NCBI GenBank assembly: GCA_012064385.1
Contig: QRDG01000533.1
Coordinates: forward strand, 773,651-837,650
DNA length: 64,000 bases
Reading direction: 5' to 3'
DNA from: Puccinellia tenuiflora
Lineage: Eukaryota; Streptophyta; Magnoliopsida; Poales; Poaceae
Position 1 is the stretch's first letter, and each line of letters starts with the position of its first letter. Positions 1 to 9,908 of this stretch are shown piece after piece. Made by a program: the position numbers and the translations under genes. The notes beneath the pieces were generated by a model. It saw nothing but the letters and a program-made list of their open reading frames with translations. It had not been told where the DNA came from and made no database searches.

Positions 1-341
1 GGACTCGGTGGACGCACTCGAGGAAGCAAGGGAGTTAGCCCTTGAGAGATCAGCAAGACTTGCGGCGATATCACGCACGCAGAATCAAGACTCGGACTTT
101 CCAGGAAGGCGACTTAGTGCTTCGCCTTGTCCAAAACAGGGAAGGGATGCACAAGTTATCTGCACCATGGGAAGGACCGTTCGTCATAAGCAAGAATTTG
201 CACAATGGGTCGTACTATCTAATGGATGTACGAGAGCCGGCAAGTGAAAGTAAAGGAGCTGACACAGCTCATACGCTAGATCCCTATGCAGAGGCAAAGA
301 GGCCATGGAACATAGCTCAGTTACGTCCTTATTATACTTAA
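1..341 (+). pseudogene. Ty3/gypsy integrase C-terminal remnant (element G1)
   Basis: This is the end of a gypsy polyprotein whose upstream part lies outside the window. The translation closely resembles the integrase C-terminus of the second gypsy element here (about 14150-14481): the segments LEEARELAL, LRRYHARR, DLVLRLVQ, GMHKLS.PWEGPF and a final W.NIAQLRPYYT all have counterparts. The match starts in one frame (from about position 8) and continues in another (from about 42), so a frameshift lies near position 45 and the copy is dead. The stop TAA is at 339-341. The orientation, and the antisense gene that follows, place it in the Tat lineage, as the 3' end of the element whose LTR starts at 5472. 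Confidence 0.85.
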
Positions 342-929
342 GTTGTAATAGTTTTATGAGTTGAAAGGCAAAGAGCCCAGTGAGCCATGCCTAGATGTAA
401 TCAAATTATTATGATCAAAGGAAGTAAAGCCGGCTTTTGTGAATATGAGTCCTTTAGTCGAGTCACCCAGCGAGTGCGCTTTATCCTTTTAAATTTTGAT
501 CATCAGGTTCTTGGGGGCTTGCTTTTCAGTGAAAAAAGCCAAGCTTAGACTCTTGAACCCGGCACAGTAGCCAAACTTTTCCTAATTTTCTCGTTGGTAA
601 GTCAGATGCATCCTGCGCAATATGACTAATCTACAGGCATGACTTCTTTCCGGCTCTTATGAATCCTAAGGGGCATGAGGTGTCAGGAGCCTGTCAGCAC
701 AAATTGTAAGAGAAGTCATGCAGGGCCTACTTATTTATCAGTGGATAATTAGATGGGTTATAAGAACCACAAAATGGCTTGCATAGATAATACATATCAA
801 TCTCACAGTTTAACAAGCAAGTCATTACAAGCCGATTGGCACAATTTCAGAGCAAGTAGTTCAAAATACCTAAAAGGTTTTGCACCAACAGTGCATCATT
901 ACAAAGTTTAAACACAAGTAGCACGCTAT
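342..929. other. non-coding spacer between pol and antisense gene (G1)
   Basis: About 590 bases with no convincing coding frame on either strand. They lie between the end of the integrase remnant and the end of the antisense gene, where the two converge. Tat-type elements normally have such a non-coding 3' region. I see no hairpin or terminator that I would defend. Confidence 0.5.
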
Positions 930-3900
930 TCAAAAGTCATCCAAGGGATGATCCTCCAGAGGAGTCGACTTCTCAGACAGAATCGGGGAGTCCTTCTTCA
1001 CAGGAGACTTGTTCTTTGTCTGAGCAGCAGAGGCAGGAGCCGGCTTCACAGGAGGCTTGGTGGCGACTCTTTTCATTTGAAAACCGGTGCCTCTGGGACT
1101 CTTCATGTGCTTAGCCAGCTCTTCTTGTTTCTGGGCGTCACCAGAGATAGCTCTTGAAGGAGTGGGCGCAGTAGGAGTCTTCAATATAGGCTCGGCACCA
1201 GGAGCAGGAGCCGCTGGAGAAGAAGAACTCGGCGCAACAGAAGAAGAGGGGGCACCAGCTGAGTCCTGTGAGGGACGGCCAAAGTTTATGATCTCAGTAA
1301 TCCCTGGACCAACCCTTTTGTTCTCCAAGTCATAGTGATGAACCCATACCTCAGGGTCCATCTTGTTGGCAATCTCACAAGCGTATGGGCACACTGGCTT
1401 CTCCTCAGCCTTGAAGTTGTCTTGGGTGAAGGGTTTGCCATCCTCATGTTGCTCTGGCTTTCCCATGGTAAGTAGTGCTAGCTCCAAGACAGTGGGATAG
1501 TAGCTGTGGGCTAAGGCCAAGATTCTGATGGAGGCTCTCCGCAAAGAAGATTGCTTCCACATCCGCATATACCCTGGTGCCCTAGACAACTCGTCCACCA
1601 GACGTTCAGGCTCTTTGGGGCACTTGCCCTTAGCATTCAGATATCTTACCACAGCACGGGCTCCTTCTTGCAGCCCATGGCAATAATCCAGCATCTCATG
1701 CAATTCCTTGCTAGTGGGCAGCTTGAGTTTTGGGGAGTCAGCCCCTGCAGAAAGGAAATCAGTGATTGTCAGTCTAAAAGCAGTTCAGAAAGATGCAAAA
1801 AGGGAGTAAGCAAAAGTTACAAACTTACCAAATATATGTTGGCACATGGCCCCAATGCCTTTGCGGCAGGTGTGAAAGACAGCTTTCAGATCGTTGTGTG
1901 CCTTTTGAGCAATTCTTTTGGCATCTACAAATTCTTTCTTCACCTGCTCCATTTGAGCAGATAAAGCTTTCAGATCCTTCTCCAATTGAAGAGAGTTCTC
2001 TTTCTCAGCCTGAGCAGACCTGGCACTAGCAGCTGCCTGGTCCTCCAGCTCCTTCATATCCCTCTTCATCTTGGAGATAAGGTTCTGCAATCACAAGTCA
2101 AATTTTTGCAAGTCAGAATTGACAAGTCATAGTGTACAAGTCAGAATTGATAAGTCAGATTTTACAAGTCAGCTTTACAAGTCAAGCAGAGAACTCATGA
2201 GCTCCAAGTAGTCACAAGTTAACAACTTGGCGCTTGGGGGCTACTCAGGAGTCAATTTTTTCTTTAACAGCCAGCAGGCATGGGTCCTAGTCAACAAGTC
2301 ATCAGCTCCAAGTCATCACAAGTCAACAACTTGGCGCTTGGGGGCTACTTGTAGAGCAGAAATTTTTTCTACAAGTTAAGTGCTAGTTAATTACATGGAT
2401 TTGTAGCTCCAAGTCGTCGCAGGCTGACAACTCGGCGCTTGGGGGCTACTCGTGGAAAAGTTTTTTGGTCCAAGGACCCGACAGACAGAAAATCAGCAGC
2501 CCCGAGTCCTAGTAGAGCTAAGGACTCAGTGCTTGGGGGCTACAGTGTGCAAATTTTTTCTACAGAGCAATTGAGTTCAATTTCAAAGCAAAGCACCTAT
2601 CTTAGTCACAAGTCACCGCAGACAGGTGCTTGGGGGCTACTGCAATAGGAGGTTATCAGAAAGCGTAAAGGATAAAAGTCATAGATCTTACGTTATGAAT
2701 CATGTGAAGGGACCTAAGAGCCGCTTGCTCATCATCCTTTAGCCTGGCGGATTGATCGTTCAGGTCGACTGCTTCAGCATAGGCTTCAGAGAAAGACATA
2801 TTATCAGCCACCCGAAGTCGGCTGTAGTCAATAGAGGACTTGGCCTTGTCGTTTGGTTGAGCCGCAGGAGCCGCCTTCGGAGGAGCCGGGTGAGCTTGAG
2901 GCGCGGCGTCAGGAGTCCCAGTCCTAGAGGAGGGCTGGACTATCAGTGGAGTCGCCTCCCGAGTCCTTGAAGGGGACTCGAGAACAGTGGGAGCTGTGGT
3001 TGCACCAGCAGATGCAGGAGTGGAGGGACCTGTCCTCGTGCTTGTTGTTTGAGAAGCCGAAGGAGGGACAAGTCCACGAGCAGAGGTGACATCAGCCATG
3101 CCTGGGAGCTTGGTCACCTTGACACAAGGCCGAGCCCTGAAATAGACAAAGACAGAAGTCAGCAATAAATCTAGTGAAAAGGAAAAGCAGAAGTCATTTG
3201 AATGCAAATAGAGTAAACAGAGGAGTCTTACCCAACATTAGTTTCCAGGTCCAAGGAGGCCTGAGAGTCTGAAGAGGGCATAGACATGCCGGAGTGGTAG
3301 GAGTCGTCCTTGCTGGGAGGAGAAGCCGACTTCCGTTGGTGCGAAACTGGCAGAGGATCAGGAGTCTCTGCGGGCCCATCGGAGCGCAATTTCCTTTTCC
3401 TAGCAGTAACAACGCTCTGCACATGTTCTTCACGCTTAGCAGGTGAACGAGTTGATCCAAGGACTCGTGAAAGGGGTACCTTGGGGACAGCCTCTTGAGA
3501 CCCATTGTTATGGGAAGCCGGGGAGGAAGAGGAGTGACTTTTTGCTGAGGACTCTTCAGATAAGGATGGCTGAGCAGCAGCAATCCCAGAAGTTGTGAGA
3601 GGTTGTTTAGTGACAGGAGCCTCCTGAGAGGACTCACCCTCGTCAGTATCCTCTACGACAGGAGCCTCTGGAGAGGACTCCTAATTCTCATCATCATCAT
3701 CATCACCATCATTTGCAGTAGGGGCCTCCTGAGAGGACTCCTCGTCTGCATCATCCTCAGCATCCTCTGCCACAATAGTCTGTTCTGTGGCAGGAGTCTC
3801 TTCTTCAACCTCAGCCTCAGCTTCAGTTTCATTCCTAGTGCCAGCTCCAGAGGTCGGCTTCCAGAAGGAGTCGGTGAGCTGCAAGAAAGTCAGAGAAAAT

Positions 3901-4940
3901 GAGTTAACAAGCGATACAGATAAAAGCAAGTTAGAAATGTGGTAACGTGTAAAGCTTACATCTGGAGCCGGATTGGTGGAGCAGAAGGGCTGGAGCCCAA
4001 AGTGCGCCTGGTCCTTCACCGGCTTCCCGGTCAGCTTTTTGATGAGCCGACCGAGTTCAGGACCATCTGACAGTTGCTCCGTCACTCGGAGGTCGTCACC
4101 TGCGCAGCGAGTATACGTACAAATAAGCCGAGTCCTATGACTCAGTGGCTGAATCCTCCAAGTTGTCCAGCAGCGGACTAGGTCCATATTCTCCAGGTTG
4201 TGGGATAGAAGGGCCCTTATCCGAGAGATCAAAGACTCGACTTTTGGCCGGGCGGCCTCTGAGCATCTAGCCTTCATCAGGGGAGTCGCCTCCAGGCGAT
4301 CTTCAGAGAATAGTGGGAGTTTGGGTTCATATGCAGGAGAAGTGTCCTTGCAGTAGAAGAAAGTCTTGTGCCAGTCCTTGACACGGTTGGGGAAGACAGG
4401 TTTAGGGAAGACAGAATGGAGGCGCCGTTGAAGAGCGACGGCGCCGCATTGCAGAAGGGGGCTGCCGGATGTTTCAGGTTGAGGATTGCAATAAAAGAGC
4501 TCGAGCCAGAGATCAAGATCTGGTTTGATTTGGAGGTAATCCTCACAAAGAGTCACGAAATTGGACAAAGTGAGAACAGAATTGGGAGCTAGGTCATGGA
4601 TGCGCAGCTTGTAGAAAGCGAGAAGCTGCCGGAAGAAGAGATTACCCGGGGGCGTGAATCCGCGGAACAGGTGCTCTAAGAAAATCACCACCTCATCCTT
4701 CGCGGGAGCGGGCACCACCTCATCCCCTGGGGCCCGAGCTTTTACATTGGAGGGAAGAAGGCCGGTCAGCCGGTGCATCTTCAGTTGCTCAGCTGTAATC
4801 GTAGATCCGTCCCAATCGGCGGAGATCGACCGCTTTGATGAGGATTTGGCGGCGGAGGCAGCCGCGGCAGCAATGTCAACCGTCCTACTTGACGAGGAGG
4901 CCTTGGCCTTGGGAGCAACCTTGGCGCGCTTGGGTGCGAT
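930..4940 (-). pseudogene. five-exon antisense gene of Tat-type retrotransposon G1 (PF04195-like)
   Basis: A spliced gene on the strand opposite to gag-pol. Five exons fit with GT-AG junctions and matching phases: 4940-3960, 3878-3232, 3136-2692, 2084-1829 and 1744-930 (stop at 930-932), about 1047 residues in all. Exon 1 encodes the domain known as putative gypsy-type transposon (PF04195-like), with stretches such as FLEHLFRGFTPPGNLFFRQL. Exons 2-3 are acidic and Ser/Pro/Ala-rich. Exon 4 is a coiled coil (MKRDMKELEDQAA...). Exon 5 begins with a conserved helical part and ends in a Pro/Ala/Ser-rich tail. The first intron (81 bp) is a multiple of three and can be read through. A TATA box lies at 5046-5051. 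Two lesions are visible: an in-frame TAG at 3681-3683, and ATC at 4940-4938 where the context suggests the start codon was. The frame stays open back to 5045. Similar antisense genes are known in Tat elements (for example maize Grande); their function is unknown. Confidence 0.8.
2160..2641. repeat. five imperfect ~100-bp tandem repeats in intron 3 of the antisense gene
   Basis: Five units share a core close to GCTTGGGGGCTAC. The G-runs begin at 2236, 2340, 2441, 2535 and 2632, giving spacings of 104, 101, 94 and 97. Units also share phrases such as AGCTCCAAGTCATCACAAGTC. The block lies wholly inside the intron between exons 3 and 4 (2691-2085). Tandem repeats between pol and the 3' LTR are a known habit of the Tat/Ogre lineage. 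The core resembles this element's own polypurine tract just left of 5472. Confidence 0.8.
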
Positions 4941-5045
4941 GGCGAGCGGGCGGTGTGTGCTGAGCGCGGGAAAGCAAGGAGCAAAGAGAAAGGGGAATTT
5001 GAGGCGAAAGGGACAAGTGAGGGTTTTAGATCTTACCCTTTGCAA

Positions 5046-5051
5046 TTTATA
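5046..5051 (-). promoter_or_regulatory. TATA box of the G1 antisense gene
   Basis: The minus strand reads CTTATAAATT here, about 105 bases upstream of the inferred start codon position (4940) and facing the antisense gene. Both position and sequence suit a plant core promoter. This is inference, since no transcript data are available. Confidence 0.45.
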
Positions 5052-5471
5052 AGAGGGGAAAAAACCCTAGGTAGCTACAGTAACTGTCCATGACAGTTAA
5101 GTGGATAACGGTTCAGTGGCTAAAAACCAGACAGGAAATGATAATATAAATTAAGGTCACAGAAGTGGAAGGAGCCGGCTTGTCTAAGAATGGCGAGTCC
5201 TATGACAGTGAGAGTTAATAAGAGTCAAGTTCTTCAGTCTTTGTTCACAAGAGTCATAACAAACTCGGCCAGCTAATGCAAAGGCAAGAGTGGTGACTTG
5301 AACAAGGGGTGGGGATGGACTCATTTTATATGTGTGTTATATTTTTATGCAGGAATTCATCTTGGAGCTAGCAGCAAGCGACTTTTGAGCCTGAGACTCC
5401 GATTGGAGAAGTCGAACCAAGGAGTCGGAGGAAGCCGCCAAAGCTGCGCCCAAGATAAATTCGGGGGCTAC
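5052..5471 (+). other. 3' untranslated region and polypurine tract of G1
   Basis: Non-coding stretch between the antisense gene promoter and the LTR. It ends in TTCGGGGGCTAC directly before the LTR start at 5472, which is the expected place and composition for the polypurine tract that primes plus-strand DNA synthesis. Confidence 0.6.
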
Positions 5472-5693
5472 TGATGGGGGGATACTTTATAGGTAGGCCC
5501 ATGGACCCGGAAAGTAGACCCGCCAAGACCAAGAAGGCCCAAAGCCGAGTCATGCATCAAGTCGCATGGGCAGGGCTGGAGACAAGCCGACCAAGGCCCA
5601 TGACGGAAAAGGGACCCGTCAGGAAGGAGTCCAAGTACAACCCGGAGGCTTAACTTGTGTGAGATCCTGGCTCAGGGCTTAATAGGATTGATA

Positions 5694-5824
5694 GGATACT
5701 CATACCAACAAGTTGCAACTTCTTTTCCGGAAGCTCATCTCGATAGAACCCAGATGTTAAGTGTGCTTGGCCTCGGGTAATATTGGGATGGGTGACCGAC
5801 CGGGAAGTCCTTCCCGGGTGCGCA
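5694..5824 (+). ncRNA. 5S rRNA-like segment in the 5' LTR of Cassandra
   Basis: The stretch GTTAAGTGTGCTTGG, then GGATGGGTGACC and GGGAAGTCC, follows the order of the box A, intermediate element and box C of plant 5S rRNA genes. Cassandra LTRs are known to carry RNA polymerase III-type 5S promoters. The left part (from GGATACTCATACCA) is more diverged from 5S than the promoter part. It is a 5S-derived LTR component, not a ribosomal gene. Confidence 0.85.
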
Positions 5825-6140
5825 CGAGTGAGGACAAAGTGCGCAGAAAAGACTAGTGTTGGTCTGTGGGGCCAGTCTAGAGATCCTAGAGAGCTGCCAG
5901 GCGTAACAGGCGCCGGTCCGGGAGTGGCCGGGGTGTTACAATTGGTATCAGAGCCGACCCTTGCGGTAACTCGGGCGTGTGCGGGTCAGAGGCGCGGACA
6001 TGTGGGACATGTGCCGGCACTGGACGCACAGACGGGTGCCAAAGGGGGAAGTTCCTGGACTGGGGTTGACCGACGAGGGCGTCGGTCTTCTAAGGGGGGA
6101 AGGATGTGAGATCCTGGCTCGGGGCTTAATAGGATTGATA

Positions 6141-6271
6141 GGATACTCATACCAACAAGTTGCAACTTCTTTTCCGGAAGCTCATCTCGATAGAACCCAG
6201 ATGTTAAGCGTGCTTGGCCTGGGGTAATATTGGGATGGGTGACCGACCGGGAAGTCCTTCCCGGGTGCGCA
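6141..6271 (+). ncRNA. 5S rRNA-like segment in the 3' LTR of Cassandra
   Basis: Second copy, 447 bp downstream of the first. Here box A reads GTTAAGCGTGCTTGG, one base closer to canonical 5S than in the 5' LTR. Box C is the same, GGATGGGTGACCGACCGG followed by GAAGTCC. Confidence 0.85.
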
Positions 6272-6659
6272 CAAGTGAGGACAAAGTGCGCAGAAAAGAC
6301 TAGTGTTGGTCTGTGGGGCCAGTCTAGAGATCCTAGAGAGCTGCCAGGCGTAACAGGCGCCGGTCCGGGAGTGGCCGGGGTGTTACAACTTGGAAGGCCA
6401 AGACGTAGAGTAGGACTCCGTGTTCTAGTATGACTCGGTGTAGGTTGTAAGTCCAGAGACCCGGCCACCTTTATAAGCGGGGTCCTGGACCTTAGATCGA
6501 CAAGTTCTAAGCAATCCATAGTCGCCGACTCCCCAGAGAGAAGCCGGAGCCTTGTAATCGAGAATCCACCCCAATCAATAAAGAGAAGCAGGAAGTAGGT
6601 ATTTACCTCGATCAAGAGGGGCCGAACCTGGGTAAATCCGTGTCCCTAGGCGAGATTAA

Positions 6660-7601
6660 TGTCGGGGGGCAGCCCCCGAGTAGGGTCAATATGGTGAAAT
6701 AAGCTTCGACTCGGAGTTGACCGAGTCAATGATAAACCGACATACACATAGGTTTACCCGGGGTCAACCGGGTAAGGGCCTACCGACATAGCCCTATGTC
6801 GGATCATGCATACTATATGTCGGAATCTCCTTTGTTGTTCTTATGTGCAGGAGAGGAGAAACCGAGTTAGAAAATATCTGGCATGCCTATGCCGGATCGG
6901 GAGGAATGAAGCACTATCTCAGCGTTGGTCGTGGCATACGTCTTGTCCCTACAATCACGGGGCAGGCGTCCTGACACTGGTAGGACAGGACGCGCTGCCA
7001 ACTCCTTGACTCGGTGGTAGCATGGACAGTCAGACCTCCACGCTGCTGACCTATGCAGTACGGCGGAGCAGTGCACAGGAGTTGATGGATTGGACATGCC
7101 ACGCAGGGGTGACGGAAGCAGTCAGAGGCCCCGGCGTGGCCACAGTGCTGCCTACGCCAGCACAAACATCAGCCCTAACCCTGTGCCCTGGGTTTCCCTA
7201 TATAAGGAGCACCAGGGGCTCCTCTTACGGGGACGACACTTCACATGAGCCTAGACGCTGAACAAACACTTGGTCATTTCCTTGAGAGCTAGCAGGAGAG
7301 CCACATTGCCGTTCCGAGACTCGGTAGAGAGTTCCGAGACTCGGTAGAGAGCCCAGAGCTCTTAGTTCTTCTAATACAGCTCAAGGAGCAGCTTGTAACT
7401 AGTTTGTAATCCACATATACAGATCAGACAGGCAGGAGTAGGGGTGTTATCTCCTCACGAGAGCCCCGAACCTGGGTAAATCGCGCGTGTGTGTGTGTCT
7501 ATGTGTACGTCTTAACGTGCAAGCCCTCCCCGGTACCTCCAGCGTCCAATCGGCCCCACCTTAAGCCTATCTATGGCATCTGTCCGTGCACCACCACGAC
7601 A
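6660..7601 (+). repeat. 5' LTR of Tat-type gypsy element G2
   Basis: Begins TGTCGGGGGG and ends CCACGACA, so the ends form a short inverted repeat TGTCG/CGACA. It is followed after two bases by a primer site. TATATAAG at 7199-7206 is a good TATA box, with a leader after it. A short tandem duplication (GTTCCGAGACTCGGTAGAGA twice, about 7312-7351) and a GT run near 7485-7497 lie in the downstream part. The base composition and the middle part differ clearly from the LTR at 21744-22653. Confidence 0.85.
7199..7206 (+). promoter_or_regulatory. TATA box in G2 5' LTR
   Basis: TATATAAG in the context CCCTATATAAGGAGCACC. The same arrangement recurs at 22265-22272 in the right-hand LTR copy, so it is conserved between subfamilies. 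Confidence 0.6.
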
Positions 7602-7603
7602 AT

Positions 7604-7621
7604 TGGCGCCCACCGTGGGGC
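7604..7621 (+). other. primer-binding site, tRNA-Lys type (G2)
   Basis: TGGCGCCCACCGTGGGGC lies two bases after the LTR and is complementary to the 3' end of plant tRNA-Lys as I remember it. It marks the start of minus-strand synthesis and fixes the left LTR boundary. Confidence 0.8.
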
Positions 7622-9810
7622 CAGCAGCGGCGCTGGCTGATGTGTTCATCCGGACGGGCTCCTTCATCGCGTCGGGTGAGCGCGTTCTCTGTGGCCTTGT
7701 CCACAGGTTCGGCTCGCTCAACGTCGTCAGCGACAACGCCGGCTGTTTCGGCAGCAGGCCGCTACCTCGGAATGGGTGCCTCATCGAGTTCGGCTCCCTC
7801 ACCGTCTACGTCGCCACTGAGATTCCCTGTCGGTTTCCCGAAAGGGTGCAGGTTGCTGCGGATCCTCCCGCTGTCTGTGCAGCTCGCGGCCGACGTATCT
7901 CCCGCCCCGCTAGCTGTGCAGAGGTCATGATGACCGCCCCGGTTGCTGGTGCCGGGGTGGCCGAGGTCAGCACCAGGTCTGCCAGGACGGCGCGCCCGCC
8001 ACAGGAGAGGCCGGAGAACCATCAGGAGCAGGCCGACACTTCTGCTGTGCCGGTGGCACCGAGTCCTCTTCAGGACGTGATCGAGAAGCTGGCAACCCCA
8101 GTGGCTCCAAGCGCAGATGCTGCTCTAACTCAGGCGGAGTTGGAACAGCAGCGCAAGGAGATACTCCAGGAGGCCCAGGAGGTGGCCCGATTCAGACAGG
8201 AGTTCGACATCTCCCTCCGGGAGTACAACATCGCTCATGGTTTTACGTCGGTAGCCAATCCGGTTAGTCGCATAAATGAGGTACGTGCCAGAGGTAGAGA
8301 CCTCAATGCCGAGATAGCTAGAGATGGTAGAGCCAGATCTAGTAGAACTGCTAGTCATGTGTTGGCGGTCCGGCCGAAATACAGTACCCCGCGCAAGAAC
8401 CTTAGAGCTGCTGAGGCTGCCATAGCAGAGTTACCTAATTTATCCGGTGAAGCTCGTAGTAGGCAGCAGGACCGAGTGAATGAGTTGGTAGCTGTAGCCA
8501 ACCGTTAGAATGAGGCATTCCGGAATGCAAACCCGGATCTAGATGGGTCCCAGTACATTTACTCAAATGGTGGTGCCGGGGCAATGTCCAAGGGACAGGC
8601 CTCTTCGCCACATGTCGGCGGAAGCCGTGGCCAGAGTGTAAACTCCGGTAAGAACAAACAACTGCAGGCGTATGATCCGGTATATGCCGGAAAGCAGAAA
8701 GCTGCCCAAGGCCAACCCGGTCAGGGAGCCCCAGGACCCGTTCAGGGCAGACATGAAGCCAACCGGATCAACCCGGCAAATCCGGGTCAGCCACCTCGGT
8801 ATCCGGTACCCAATCCACCTCGGCAACAACCGGGTGCCGGGTACGCCGAGCAGGCCGCTGACCGATATGACGATGGTTAATCGGCCATGGAGCGGGCCGG
8901 GTACACAAGATTCAGAGATCTGGCAACCGAGGGTGCACTCGGTACTAGGCTGGGAACTCGCCAGCTACCGGCTCACGACGTCTGCAGCAAGCTTGACAGA
9001 ATCTATCTGTCTGAACTGCTGGAGGAGCAAGGCCCACCGGGTCGTGCATGTTTTGTACCCCGGATCATGAAGCAGCCACCGGTGCCGAACTTCCAGCTCC
9101 CCCGGGGTGCCAAGACCTATGACGGCAGCATCAAGCCGGAGGACTGGCTGACAGATTATGTCACAGCGGTGCATATCGCTGGTGGCAATCGCCGATGGGC
9201 TGTGCGGTATGTACCGCAAATGTTAGAAGGGCCAGCCCGAATCTGGCTGAACAACTTGGAGGAGAACAACATTGATTGCTGGCTCGACTTCTCCGACGCC
9301 TTCGTCAGCAACTTCTCCAGCACCTACAAGAGGCTGAATCGCCCTCAGCAGCTGTCCATGTGTCGGCAGAGAGAAGACGAAACTGACCGGGAGTATCTTA
9401 CCCGGTGGAGCATGATCCGGAACTCCTGTGAAGGGGTGATCGAGTCACAAGCCATTGCTTGGTTTCCGCAAGGATGCCGACATGGCTCCATGCTTTGGCA
9501 GAGACTCCAGAGGGAGATGCCGGCCACCTTGGCCGAGACCATGCCGATAGCAGACAGCTATGCACTCAGTGATCCGACTCAGCCTTTGCTGACTCAGGTT
9601 GACTCGGGCAGGAGGTACCCTGCTCAAGACCGAGACAGGTCAAGTCGGCGTATCGATCGCCCGGACAACCGAAACAAGAGAAGAGACGACCGGCCGGATT
9701 ACCCGTACGGGTCAGACCAGGTCACAGCTGTCGACCAAGATCAAGTGGGTGCCGGCAGCAGCCAGCGCCAGAAAAATGATGGTCCTTCATGGGGCCAGAA
9801 CTCGGAAGGG

Positions 9811-9908
9811 AAAAGGCCATGGAACGGCGAGAGGAAGCCATGGAACGGCGAAAGGAAGCCGTGGAACGGCGAAAAGAAGCCATGGAATGGCAACAAGAAG
9901 CAGTGGGA
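9811..9908 (+). repeat. 21-bp tandem repeat in Gag (KPWNGER/K)
   Basis: The DNA repeats a 21-bp unit about four and a half times. It encodes RPWNGER, KPWNGER, KPWNGEK, KPWNGNK, KQW in the basic region before the Cys/His cluster. The units differ by only a few substitutions, so the expansion is recent. The charged, tryptophan-containing units could bind nucleic acid, which is inference only. Confidence 0.85.

Larger units (their letters stand above)
5658..6387 (+). mobile_element. Cassandra TRIM retrotransposon, complete
   Basis: A small LTR element with two 283-bp LTRs (5658-5940 and 6105-6387), both starting TGTGAGATCC and ending GGGTGTTACA. The internal part is only 164 bp and codes for nothing. 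The primer site TGGTATCAGAGCC (5943-5955) matches the initiator tRNA-Met type. A purine tract AAGGGGGGAAGGA lies just before the 3' LTR. A perfect 5-bp target duplication ACTTG flanks it (5653-5657 and 6388-6392). Each LTR carries a 5S rRNA-like segment, which defines the Cassandra family. It has no proteins, so it must move with enzymes supplied by other elements. The two LTRs differ at only a few positions. Confidence 0.93.
5472..6659 (+). repeat. truncated 3' LTR of G1, split by a Cassandra insertion
   Basis: The LTR begins TGATGGGGGGATAC right after the polypurine tract. It is interrupted by Cassandra (5658-6387 plus one copy of its target duplication) and stops at 6659, where the LTR of element G2 begins. 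Without the insertion about 450 bp remain. A TTTATAAG stretch near 6470, followed by a transcribed-looking leader, suggests the LTR promoter. The sequence does not resume after the G2 region (22654), so the right end was lost. Confidence 0.65.

Noticed and set aside
5694..6271. 5S rRNA genes
   Set aside because: The match is limited mainly to the promoter half, both copies lie in paired 283-bp LTRs with primer site and target duplication, and this is the known build of Cassandra.
5783..6615. Proteins of 108 and 209 residues across Cassandra
   Set aside because: They span LTR borders and 5S-like segments, and Cassandra is known to be non-coding.
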